From: Chitinophaga nivalis
GTDB taxonomy: Bacteria > Bacteroidota > Bacteroidia > Chitinophagales > Chitinophagaceae
NCBI RefSeq assembly: GCF_025989125.1
Contig: NZ_JAPDNR010000001.1
Location: 434,001 to 498,000 of the forward strand
DNA length: 64,000 nucleotides
Reading direction: 5' to 3'
The notes beneath the pieces are model-generated. The model was not told the DNA's origin. It saw only the letters and a list, made by a program, of their open reading frames with translations, and ran no database searches. The position numbers and the translations under genes were made by a program. Positions 44,235 through 52,834 of the stretch are shown piece by piece (within the stretch, counting starts at the first letter, position 1; each line of letters starts with the position of its first letter).

Positions 44235-46643
44235 TTAGTCGCGGTTCAGACTTTTAATCGGATTAGCTAAAGCAGCCTTTACAGTTTGCATACTTACCGT
44301 CAGGAAAGCAATGATTAAGGCAATAGCGCCTGTCATGGCAAATACCCACCAGTGAATATTGACATGAAACTCAAATCCTTTCAGCCAGCGTTGCATAAAG
44401 TACCAGGCAGCAGGCGTGGCAATGATAACCGCAATGATGACCAGCCGCAGGAAATCTTTGGCCAGCAACATGACAATACTGCCAACTGAAGCGCCCAACA
44501 CTTTCCGGATACCTATTTCTTTTTTGCGCTGTGCCATTACCAATACGGCTATGGCGAATAAACCCATACAGGAAATCAGCACTGCCAGTACAGCTCCGTT
44601 GATGAAAATCTTTGAGAACCTTTTCTCCTGGCGGTATAACCGGTCTGTATTTTCATCCAGAAAAGAGGGTGCATTTTCAGACAGGGGGTTCAGCGTTTTC
44701 CACATACCCTCTATTTTCTTTATCGTTACAGCAGGATTCGCCGTATTTACCTTCACAAAAATGTAGCTCAGGTCAACGGGCTTCGCCAGGGATATCGTAA
44801 GGGGTTCTATCTTTTTATGCAATGATTCATAATGATAGTTTTTTACCACACCGATCACCCGCAGCGGACGCCTGTCATCCATCTCGATCAAACTTCCGAT
44901 AGGATCTGCCTCTCCCAATTGTTTGGCCATTAGTTCATTGATGACCACACAGGTGGTATCTGCCCCGAAATCTCTCGAAAAATCACGGCCCGCCACCATT
45001 TTCAAGTCCAATGTACTGGCGTAGTCATAATCCACTTCAATACATTGCGTACCTACACTATGTCCTTTATAGTCAAAACTGCGCATCCATCTGCCGGAGG
45101 AACCGTCTTTCCCCAGTCCCAGGTTAAACTGGCCGGCCGTAACACCCGTTACTTCCGACTCCATCAGCAACTTGCTGCGCATAGCCGTGACAGCTGTTAC
45201 CGGCGCATTATCTACCGGAATGCTGATCACCTGCGTACTATTAAAGCCTAACGGCGCCGATTGTACGAATTTAAGCTGCTGACCAATGATAACCGTGCAG
45301 CTGATCAGCACAATCGCTACCACAAACTGTACTACGATGAGGGAACGCTGCATCCCATTGCTGCTGCTGAAATTTTGTTTCCCTTTCAGCACACTGATAA
45401 TGTTCAGGCGGGAAACTTTCCAGGCCGGATAGCCACCAGCCAGTAAGGTAATCGTGAAGAACCCCACTACAATACTCAGCAACAGCCACCCATGCTGGAA
45501 TAAACCCAACGTGAGGCGGTGTCTGAAAATGCGGTTATAATGCGGTAATAATATACAGGTGAGCAGGATACTGATCACAAAGGCAAAACAACACAATAAA
45601 AAGGCTTCGCTCCAGAACTGGAAGATCAGCTGCTTATCCTGCGCGCCCAAAGCCTTTCTTAATCCCACTTCATTGCTGCGGGTAAAGGAACGGGCTACAG
45701 ACAGGTTAATAAAGTTGATACAGGCTATCGCCGTGATCATAAAGGCGAGGATCAGCATGAGCCATGGATAAAACTGATTCAACCCGCTGTAATAGGTATT
45801 ACCGGGTGTCAGGTGAAAATCGTTCAGTGAAATGGTCTTTAATACCAGCAACTCCCCGTTTTTATCCGGTACGCCACCATTTTTCTTTAGCTCCGCAATA
45901 TTTTCTGCAAAATACTTATGTACCAATGGTTTTATCTGACGGTCAAAAGCTGCAGTCGTTACATTGGGTTCCAGTTGCATGAACACGGGGTACCCCGACT
46001 CGTTCCATCGGTTTTTCAGCTCTGCATACATGGGGATATTTTCAAAGCGGGTCAGCATTTCAAACGAAATGCTGCTGTTGTCCGGCAACGCAGCAGCAAC
46101 ACCACTTACAATAAACGGGCGCCATTTTCCCTGCAGGTTTACTTCAATGGTTTTACCCACAGGATCTTCATTCCGGAATAAGGACGCAGCTGTTTTTTCT
46201 GTCAGTACTACCTGATTCAGTTGTTGCAGGGCGTTTTGGGGATCCCCCTTTACAAACGGGAAAGTGAACATCTTTAAATAATCATTGTCCACCATCTGTA
46301 TATCAAAATAATAATGGTTGTTACCATAACGCACCGGCAGGTTATCGTTACTCACCCGCGTTACATATTTCACACCGGCTACCTCCTTCCTCAGTACATC
46401 TGCCAGCGGATCCGGGACACTCATACTCTTCGCTATCCTGTTGGCTTTATATTCTTCTTCGTATACCTGGTAAATATGATCCCGGTTTTCATGGAAATTA
46501 TCATAGGACCACTGCTGGTAAGCAGTAAGGGACAATAACAATGCAGCACAAAGTGCCACACTCATGCCTATCATATTAACGAAGGCAAATACTTTTTGCT
46601 TCCGTAAATTTCTCCAGGCGATTTTCAGATAATTTAACCACAT
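44235..46643 (-). CDS. ABC transporter permease (MacB/FtsX type), first of three
   Basis: This 802-residue paralogue has the same duplicated MacB-FtsX plan (TRSNEVGLRKALGAQDKQLI and KKEIGIRKVLGASVGSIV) and C-terminal NPIKSLNRD. It is separated from the canonical ATPase gene upstream by about 450 bp, so it may begin its own transcript or depend on read-through. Substrate is unknown; such permease sets in Bacteroidota are often linked to antimicrobial peptide or lipophilic compound export. Confidence 0.92.
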   Translation of the reverse strand: MWLNYLKIAWRNLRKQKVFAFVNMIGMSVALCAALLLSLTAYQQWSYDNFHENRDHIYQVYEEEYKANRIAKSMSVPDPLADVLRKEVAGVKYVTRVSNDNLPVRYGNNHYYFDIQMVDNDYLKMFTFPFVKGDPQNALQQLNQVVLTEKTAASLFRNEDPVGKTIEVNLQGKWRPFIVSGVAAALPDNSSISFEMLTRFENIPMYAELKNRWNESGYPVFMQLEPNVTTAAFDRQIKPLVHKYFAENIAELKKNGGVPDKNGELLVLKTISLNDFHLTPGNTYYSGLNQFYPWLMLILAFMITAIACINFINLSVARSFTRSNEVGLRKALGAQDKQLIFQFWSEAFLLCCFAFVISILLTCILLPHYNRIFRHRLTLGLFQHGWLLLSIVVGFFTITLLAGGYPAWKVSRLNIISVLKGKQNFSSSNGMQRSLIVVQFVVAIVLISCTVIIGQQLKFVQSAPLGFNSTQVISIPVDNAPVTAVTAMRSKLLMESEVTGVTAGQFNLGLGKDGSSGRWMRSFDYKGHSVGTQCIEVDYDYASTLDLKMVAGRDFSRDFGADTTCVVINELMAKQLGEADPIGSLIEMDDRRPLRVIGVVKNYHYESLHKKIEPLTISLAKPVDLSYIFVKVNTANPAVTIKKIEGMWKTLNPLSENAPSFLDENTDRLYRQEKRFSKIFINGAVLAVLISCMGLFAIAVLVMAQRKKEIGIRKVLGASVGSIVMLLAKDFLRLVIIAVIIATPAAWYFMQRWLKGFEFHVNIHWWVFAMTGAIALIIAFLTVSMQTVKAALANPIKSLNRD

Positions 46644-47093
46644 CGTATGTTAATTTAAATACCGTTATTATTAGAAACGTATACTCATTTTCCCCACGTT
46701 ATTGCTACTGACATAGGTAACAGGTGTTCGCGGGATTCGAAGAAAGGCAGGGTGCGTAGACACACACTCCGGTTTGCTGTTCACTTGTTATTCTATTCTT
46801 AATTTAAAATATCGTTTGTTATGGTGCATGGCCGGGAAGACTGATTCACAGACAATAGCGGTTACGATAGCTGAAAATACTTTTATTGCCGGTCATTCTT
46901 TTGATATAACTGATACGTATATACGCAATTACTTTTGTTGTGATATGTATTATCAATTTCCGGTACAAATCCGGAGATGCAGCCGGCTGAGGAACTGCAT
47001 CCCGGACATACCTGGTTGCCGCCGGAACGGGCAAGTAACAATTTTTGAATAACAGATGAACTTCATGATGCTGTTTTAAATGGCGAAAGGCAA
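46644..47093. other. 450-bp non-coding gap inside the efflux locus
   Basis: No convincing gene is present on either strand. A 12-bp stem with one bulge (46970-46974 plus 46976-46982, with 46995-47006) is the main structure. The minus strand has TACGTTTC near the permease start, a 7-of-8 match to TAnnTTTG. The gap is much larger than others in the locus. Confidence 0.5.
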
Positions 47094-47783
47094 TCAGACA
47101 TGAAACTGTTCTTTGATATTCTCGGTTACTACCCGTCCATCGAACAAGTTGATAATGCGGTGTGCAAAACCGGCATCATATGGTGAGTGTGTTACCATAA
47201 TCAGAGTGGTACCTGCATTGTTGAGTTCCTGCAGCAGTTTCATCACCTCTTCTCCATTGGTGGAGTCCAGGTTACCGGTAGGTTCATCCGCCAGAATCAG
47301 GTTGGGTTTGGCCACTACCGCACGGGCAATAGCTACTCTTTGTTGCTGACCACCAGACAGTTGTTGCGGAAAGTGATTGCGGCGGTGCATGATATTCATA
47401 CGCTCCAGTACTTCTTCCACCCGTTGTTTTCTGTCTGCCGCAGGTACTTTCAGGTATAATAACGGTAACTCTACGTTTTCAAATACCGTCAGTTCATCTA
47501 TCAGGTTAAAGCTTTGGAATACAAACCCGATGGCACCCTTACGCAACTGTGCCCGTTGTCTTTCACTCATACGCGCCACCTCTTTACCCCAGAAGTGATA
47601 TTCCCCATCACTGGGATTATCGAGCAATCCCAGTATATTGAGCAAAGTAGATTTACCACATCCGGACGGCCCCATGATGGCTACAAATTCACCATCCTGT
47701 ACTTCCATATTGATACCGTTCAGGGCAGTAGTCTCCACTTCCTCTGTTGCAAATAGCTTTTGTAAATTGACGGTACGTATCAT
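47094..47783 (-). CDS. MacB/LolD-type ABC ATPase (canonical)
   Basis: This 229-residue ATPase has Walker A GPSGCGKST, signature LSGGQQQRVAIARA and Walker B LILADEPTGNLDS, all intact. It follows the HlyD adaptor gene by 50 bp and is the second gene of the sigma-54-controlled operon. It is the likely motor of the three downstream permeases. Confidence 0.95.
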   Translation of the reverse strand: MIRTVNLQKLFATEEVETTALNGINMEVQDGEFVAIMGPSGCGKSTLLNILGLLDNPSDGEYHFWGKEVARMSERQRAQLRKGAIGFVFQSFNLIDELTVFENVELPLLYLKVPAADRKQRVEEVLERMNIMHRRNHFPQQLSGGQQQRVAIARAVVAKPNLILADEPTGNLDSTNGEEVMKLLQELNNAGTTLIMVTHSPYDAGFAHRIINLFDGRVVTENIKEQFHV

Positions 47784-47833
47784 AAGTGTGTATAGTTTTA
47801 TTATGCTATTTTATGTAAAAAAACGGATGATTG

Positions 47834-49081
47834 CTAAAATGCCAGTACATCCTTGTTACCAAAGTTTTCATAGGAAGAAGTGATCACCTGGTCGCCAGGC
47901 TGTAAACCCTCCAGTATTTCAAAATATAACGGATTTTTACGGCCCAGGGAAATATTCCGTTTTACAGCCTGTTTGCCATTTTTATCCACTACATATACCC
48001 AGTTGCCACCAGTATCGGAGAAGAACCCTCCCAGGGGCAACAGCAGCGCCTCAGCAGATTTCCCCAGTACCAGGCGGATAGGCGTTGACTGCCCCCGCCG
48101 GATACCGGCAGGTGTTTCTTTTTCAAAAGTCATATCTGCCTGGAAACGGCCATTTTTCACTTCCGGATATACTTTGGTAATCACCATCGCATAGGATTTC
48201 CCGTCGAATTCAAAAGAAGCCTTTAATCCGGCAAACACCTGTGAAACATAGTGCTCATCAATATCTGCGCGCAGTTTAAACCCATTCAGGTCATCAATCT
48301 GTCCTATATTTTGTCCGGCGGTAATGCTGGAACCTATCTCTACATCAATGGAAGACAGCTGACCGGAAACCGGGGCACGTACAATCAGGCTGTTGAGGTT
48401 TTCTTTCATCAGGTCCAGGTTACGCTGGGTACGGGCCAGGGTACCTTCCAGCTGGGCAATCTGCATTTTGGCATTTTCCCGCTGATATTCCTGCGATTCC
48501 AGTTTAATGGCGCGCTGCTTCAGCAGCCCCTCCAGATCGAATTTATTTTTATTGAATTCCTGGCGGGCGACAATCTTTTCGTCTACCAGCTGTTTGTTGC
48601 GGTCATACAGGTCCTGCGCCGCATCTATTCTGGCGTTCAGTTCTGAAATAGCCTGTTGTTCGAGGAAGTCTTCTTTCCGGATATTCAGCCGGGTGTTCTG
48701 CAGGTCGTTGCGGAGCCGGTAGATTTCTGTTTCCTGGGTCACAAACTGCATCACCATGTGTTGGTTATCCAGCTTCAGGATGGAATCGCCCTGTTTTACC
48801 ATACTACCTCCTTCGAGGTATTTACGGCTTACATAACCGGCTTCTATAGCATCAAGCCGGATGGTTTTCAGTGGCATCACCACGGCCGTTACAGCAATGT
48901 ATACATCGAAGGTGCCTTTTTTCACAGGCGAGATCGTGATCTTATCTTTTTCTACATTGAGGGTAGCACGATGATCAGCGAAGATCAGGGCATATATCAG
49001 CAATAAAGCTACCACTGCCCCACCCCCTATCATCAGGATGCGTTTTTTGTTCCAGAACTTCTTTTCTATTTTTCTATCCAT
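47834..49081 (-). CDS. HlyD-family periplasmic adaptor, first gene of the sigma-54 operon
   Basis: This 415-residue adaptor has an N-terminal membrane helix (about 13-31), a lipoyl half (KQGDSILKLDNQHMVMQF) and a long coiled-coil hairpin (about 105-225). The second lipoyl half (APVSGQLSSIDVEIG) and a barrel domain follow. Differences in the hairpin and C-terminus show it is not a recent copy of the 35752-37131 adaptor. It starts about 23 nt after the predicted sigma-54 start site and so heads the operon. Confidence 0.92.
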   Translation of the reverse strand: MDRKIEKKFWNKKRILMIGGGAVVALLLIYALIFADHRATLNVEKDKITISPVKKGTFDVYIAVTAVVMPLKTIRLDAIEAGYVSRKYLEGGSMVKQGDSILKLDNQHMVMQFVTQETEIYRLRNDLQNTRLNIRKEDFLEQQAISELNARIDAAQDLYDRNKQLVDEKIVARQEFNKNKFDLEGLLKQRAIKLESQEYQRENAKMQIAQLEGTLARTQRNLDLMKENLNSLIVRAPVSGQLSSIDVEIGSSITAGQNIGQIDDLNGFKLRADIDEHYVSQVFAGLKASFEFDGKSYAMVITKVYPEVKNGRFQADMTFEKETPAGIRRGQSTPIRLVLGKSAEALLLPLGGFFSDTGGNWVYVVDKNGKQAVKRNISLGRKNPLYFEILEGLQPGDQVITSSYENFGNKDVLAF

Positions 49082-49114
49082 GTTATTTGCGAAAAGTTTG
49101 CTGTTCCTGGAAAT

Positions 49115-49129
49115 TCAATCCATATGCCA
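49115..49129 (-). promoter_or_regulatory. Sigma-54 (-24/-12) promoter of the efflux operon
   Basis: The minus strand reads TGGCATATGGATTGA, which keeps TGGCA and TTG at the exact spacing of TGGCACG-N4-TTGC. The predicted start site is near 49104, 23 nt before the adaptor ATG. Two palindromic activator sites lie at the proper upstream distance. Confidence 0.65.
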
Positions 49130-49182
49130 AAGCTAAAAATGCAGTACCATAAAGGGTTTACAGTAATTGAAACTAAAAAAAA

Positions 49183-49219
49183 TGTCCCCTGCCGGACAGC
49201 AGGTGTCCATAAACGGACA
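49183..49219. promoter_or_regulatory. Tandem enhancer sites for the NtrC-type regulator
   Basis: Two copies of TGTCC-N6-GGACA lie at 49183-49198 and 49204-49219. Their 21-bp phase is two helical turns, so two dimers would sit on one DNA face. Centres are about 86 and 107 bp upstream of the predicted sigma-54 start site. Confidence 0.7.
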
Positions 49220-49249
49220 TTTTTAGCGTACCCCGAAATTCCTGACAAC

Positions 49250-49278
49250 TTTGAAAGAATCTTTCTTTAATATTGTTG
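49250..49278 (+). promoter_or_regulatory. Candidate housekeeping promoter of the regulator gene
   Basis: TTTG (49250-49253), a 17-bp spacer and TATTGTTG (7 of 8 positions of TAnnTTTG). The start site would be near 49284, which supports the 49296 start codon over the upstream frame start at 49251. Confidence 0.4.
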
Positions 49279-49295
49279 CCTATTCACCTTTGTAT

Positions 49296-50642
49296 ATGAG
49301 TACCATGCAACCAGCTAAAATCCTAATTGTAGATGATGATGTAGATGTTTTACGAGCTGCACGTCTGTTGTTGAAAAGACATTTTGAACAAGTGGATTTT
49401 GAGAAGAATCCCCAGAAGATCCCTTATCTCGTTTCCAATTTCGATTATGATGTTATTCTGCTGGACATGAATTTCACCCGTGACCTCAGCAGTGGTAAGG
49501 AAGGATTTGAATGGCTGGACCGTATCCTGGATATCAAACCAGATACAGCTGTGGTATTATTTACGGCATATGGAGACGTGGAAATGGCCGTGAGAGCAAT
49601 CAAAGCAGGAGCTGCAGACTTTGTACTGAAGCCCTGGGAAAATGAAAAACTACTGGCTACCATTCAGTCGGCTTATAACAAACGCGCGGCCAAACAGGAT
49701 AAACCCATTGTAGCTACTCCTTCCAACCACGAGATGATTGGGAAAAGTCCGGCAATGCAGGCCGTATTCGATACTGTTTCCCGCGTAGCAGCTACCGATG
49801 CCAACATCCTGATCCTCGGTGAAAACGGTACGGGAAAAGATATGCTTGCCAGATGGATACATACCCAATCGGACCGCAGCAGCAAAGCATTTGTCAGCGT
49901 GGATCTGGGCGCCATCAGTGAAACACTCTTTGAGAGTGAACTGTTCGGACATGTGAAAGGCGCCTTTACCGACGCCCGGGAAGATCGCCTCGGTCGCTTT
50001 GAAGAAGCCAACGGAGGCAGCATATTCCTGGATGAAATAGGAAATATTTCCATCCCGTTCCAAGCTAAACTCCTGACAGTACTGCAAAACAGATTCGTTA
50101 CGAAAGTAGGGTCCAATAAAAATATATCCATTAACGTTAGACTGATCTGCGCCACCAACCGCAACATTCAACATATGGCTGCACAACACCTGTTCCGGCA
50201 GGATTTGCTGTACCGTATCAATACCATCGAAATAAATCTGCCGCCACTGCGGGAAAGACAGGAAGACATCGTACCACTCGCAGAATATTTTCTGCAACTG
50301 TACCGCGATAAATACAAACGTCCGGTCAACAGCATGCACGAATCCCTCATCACCCAGCTGGAACGTTACGAATGGCCGGGTAATATCCGTGAACTGCAAC
50401 ACGCTATTGAACGGGCGGTCATTCTTTCTCAAGGCAAAACCCTGCAGGCTAAAGACGTATTCGTAAAAAACAATGCCAACTCCGATCAGGCCATGGACAC
50501 AGGTTACAACCTGGAAGAAATGGAAAGAAATGTGATTTCACAAGCCATGAAAAAATGTAACGGCAACATCACGGAAGCGGCGAAAGAGCTGGGACTGAGC
50601 AGAGCAGCCCTCTACAGAAGACTGGACAAATACAATATATAG
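49296..50642 (+). CDS. NtrC-family response regulator of the efflux locus
   Basis: This 448-residue activator (MSTMQPAKILIVDDDVDVLR) has a receiver (D57 in VILLDMNF), an AAA+ sigma-54 domain (Walker A GENGTGKDM, Walker B GGSIFLDEIGNI) and a C-terminal Fis HTH (ITEAAKELGLSRAALYRRL). The sigma-54 loop reads GAFTDA where most activators have GAFTGA; this Asp form recurs in a Bacteroidota subgroup and is probably functional. It is divergent from the efflux operon, and a kinase gene follows 23 bp downstream. The tandem palindromes between are its likely binding sites. Confidence 0.94.
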   Translation: MSTMQPAKILIVDDDVDVLRAARLLLKRHFEQVDFEKNPQKIPYLVSNFDYDVILLDMNFTRDLSSGKEGFEWLDRILDIKPDTAVVLFTAYGDVEMAVRAIKAGAADFVLKPWENEKLLATIQSAYNKRAAKQDKPIVATPSNHEMIGKSPAMQAVFDTVSRVAATDANILILGENGTGKDMLARWIHTQSDRSSKAFVSVDLGAISETLFESELFGHVKGAFTDAREDRLGRFEEANGGSIFLDEIGNISIPFQAKLLTVLQNRFVTKVGSNKNISINVRLICATNRNIQHMAAQHLFRQDLLYRINTIEINLPPLRERQEDIVPLAEYFLQLYRDKYKRPVNSMHESLITQLERYEWPGNIRELQHAIERAVILSQGKTLQAKDVFVKNNANSDQAMDTGYNLEEMERNVISQAMKKCNGNITEAAKELGLSRAALYRRLDKYNI

Positions 50643-50665
50643 CTGCAGCAAAAGCTGTCAGCACA

Positions 50666-52030
50666 ATGGCAAAAGTATTCCACATGAATCGTTTCAGCAT
50701 TAATATAGGGCTACGGGTTATTCTCCTTTTTTTCACCATGGGAACCTCCCTTTGGCTGTATATGCATGCGGTTCCTCCGTTGGCATTACTGCTGCTACCA
50801 CTGGTATTCCTGCAGTTGTACAATATCTACTATTATCTCAACCGCATCAACCGTAAGCTGACGCTTTTCCTGGAATCTATCCGGTATGAAGACTTTTCTA
50901 TCCGTTTCAGTGCCGACAACAAATTAGGCAAGAGCTTCAGTATGTTGAATCACCAGTTCAATGAAGTACTGGAAGCGTTCCGGCAAACCAGGGCGGAAAA
51001 AGAAGCCAACCTGAAATACATCGATACCATTGTGCAACACATCAGTATCGGGGTATTATCTTTTGATACTACCGGGAAAATAGAATTAATTAACCCGGCC
51101 GCTTTCCGGTTACTGAGCATCTACCGGCTCCGTAATCTCTCCGAACTAAAAAATGCACATCCCGGCCTGGAAGAACTACTGCTGGAGCTGCAGGCAGGCA
51201 CGCAGATTTTGTATGCTACCCGGCAGGGCCAGCAACTCTCTATTCATGCGGCCACCGTGCGGTTACAGGGCAGACTGGTAAAACTGATTTCCATTCAGAA
51301 CATTCATGCCGAATTGCAGAAAAAAGAACTGGATGCCTGGCAGAACCTGACGAAAATACTGCGGCATGAAATTATGAATTCTGTTACCCCCATCGTTTCT
51401 CTGATAGGTACCATGAAGGAAATAGTAGACCTGGACATTGCACCGGGAGCTACCAATACCGAAGGTATCATGGATCTCCGTGAGGCCCTGCAGACAGTAG
51501 AAAGCCGGAGTAAAGGCATTATGAACTTTGTGAATGCCTACCGGGATTACACTACCCTGCCGCAACCCCTGTTTACCAATGTAAGTGTGAAAACGCTGGT
51601 GAATTCTGTCAGCCATCTTTTCCAGGCCGATCTGAAACAGGCCAACATCCGGTTTTCGCTGGAAGTAGATGCAGAAAATATGGAGATCTATGCAGACGTA
51701 TCCCAGCTGCAGATGGTGTTGATCAATCTGGTAAAAAACGCCATAGATGCCCTGGAATTCACAGCCGATGCGGCGATCAGCATGCGCGTTTATCTCAACA
51801 GCGGCCAACAGGTTTGTATTGAAGTAACCGACAATGGCCCTGGTATTGACGAAGATGCCATGAACAAGATTTTTATTCCCTTCTTTACCACCAAGAAAAA
51901 AGGCTCCGGTATCGGACTAAGTCTTTCCCAACAAATCATTCAGCTACATGGCGGGCAACTGAAAGTAATGAGCCCCGGACACGATGGTAACGGTACTACA
52001 TTTTACGTGTTGTTAAACACGGGAGCGTAA
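50666..52030 (+). CDS. Membrane sensor histidine kinase, partner of the NtrC-type regulator
   Basis: This 454-residue kinase has two closely spaced N-terminal helices (about 8-28 and 32-52) with almost no periplasmic loop, so it may sense within the membrane or in the cytoplasm. A HAMP-like linker and PAS-like region follow (about 120-215). The phospho-acceptor His is in LRHEIMNSVTPI (about 234), and the HATPase motifs are NAIDALEF, TDNGPGID and GSGIGLSLSQQI. This NtrY-like layout fits NtrC-type partners. It is cotranscribed with the regulator. Confidence 0.93.
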   Translation: MAKVFHMNRFSINIGLRVILLFFTMGTSLWLYMHAVPPLALLLLPLVFLQLYNIYYYLNRINRKLTLFLESIRYEDFSIRFSADNKLGKSFSMLNHQFNEVLEAFRQTRAEKEANLKYIDTIVQHISIGVLSFDTTGKIELINPAAFRLLSIYRLRNLSELKNAHPGLEELLLELQAGTQILYATRQGQQLSIHAATVRLQGRLVKLISIQNIHAELQKKELDAWQNLTKILRHEIMNSVTPIVSLIGTMKEIVDLDIAPGATNTEGIMDLREALQTVESRSKGIMNFVNAYRDYTTLPQPLFTNVSVKTLVNSVSHLFQADLKQANIRFSLEVDAENMEIYADVSQLQMVLINLVKNAIDALEFTADAAISMRVYLNSGQQVCIEVTDNGPGIDEDAMNKIFIPFFTTKKKGSGIGLSLSQQIIQLHGGQLKVMSPGHDGNGTTFYVLLNTGA

Positions 52031-52063
52031 GAATCGTTATATTGTTATATAATCCGATCAAGC

Positions 52064-52780
52064 ATGTTCAAATCAAAATGGACACTTTTTTACGGTGTCA
52101 TCCTGTTTGCCGACCTGATACTCATCGCCTTTCATGCAGGCATATTCCGTTATGCTACCAAACCCCTGCTGATGATCATCCTGGCCATATACTTCCTGGG
52201 AAGTAAGGCCCCCATGCCCCGGCTGTCGAAAATATTATTGGTAGCTGCCTTATTTTTTTCTTTTGGGGGAGATGTATTACTGTTGTTGCCAGACAAATAT
52301 TTCTTGCCGGGTCTCGGGAGTTTCCTGCTGGCACATATCCTCTATATGCTTTTCTTTCTGAAAATAAGATACTCCAACTTTCCGATCCCGTTGTGCAAAT
52401 ACCCGCTGGTATTTCTGCATGCAGCGGTATTGATCGTTTTCATATTATTCCTGCTGCCTTATCTCGGGAGTTTAACCGTTCCCGTTATAGTGTATGCATT
52501 GGCTGTTTCATTGGTAGTACAGTGTGTTTTACATGCCTTCCGCTTCCGGGAGCAACCGGCAGGCTGGTATTGTATGATCGGATCTGTACTCTTTCTTATT
52601 TCAGACGGGATCATTGCAGTAGAGAAATTTTATCATCCGCTCCCGCAGGGCGGACTACTGGTAATGTTCACCTACGGACTGGCTCAGCTGGGACTGGTAT
52701 ACGGCAGCATACAATACTACCGGGATATTGCTGCAGGCTATGACTGGCAGCCTTCGCGGTCGTCGCAGATGCTTTACTAA
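52064..52780 (+). CDS. YhhN/TMEM86 family protein (lysoplasmalogenase-like)
   Basis: This 238-residue protein has about eight membrane helices and the YhhN motif region FSFGGDVLLLLPDKYFLPGL, with acidic residues that in TMEM86B belong to the active site. A second motif is SDGIIAVEKF. Eukaryotic members hydrolyse the vinyl-ether bond of lysoplasmalogens; bacterial substrates are mostly unknown. It lies 33 bp after the kinase gene on the same strand and may be in its operon. Confidence 0.88.
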   Translation: MFKSKWTLFYGVILFADLILIAFHAGIFRYATKPLLMIILAIYFLGSKAPMPRLSKILLVAALFFSFGGDVLLLLPDKYFLPGLGSFLLAHILYMLFFLKIRYSNFPIPLCKYPLVFLHAAVLIVFILFLLPYLGSLTVPVIVYALAVSLVVQCVLHAFRFREQPAGWYCMIGSVLFLISDGIIAVEKFYHPLPQGGLLVMFTYGLAQLGLVYGSIQYYRDIAAGYDWQPSRSSQMLY

Positions 52781-52819
52781 GTTATCTTTCCAAAACTGGT
52801 ATTCATGATCCGTAATTCG

Positions 52820-52827
52820 TAATTTTG
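52820..52827 (+). promoter_or_regulatory. Candidate -7 element for nadB
   Basis: TAATTTTG matches TAnnTTTG exactly, 7 nt before the nadB ATG, which implies a leaderless or nearly leaderless mRNA. The element overlaps an ATTCGTAATT-type repeat (52811-52825). Confidence 0.4.
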
Positions 52828-52834
52828 TCAGACT

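Noticed and set aside
46774..47052. 92-codon plus frame and 62-codon minus frame in the efflux gap
   Set aside because: Both are Cys/Arg- or Ile-rich chance frames without recognisable features.
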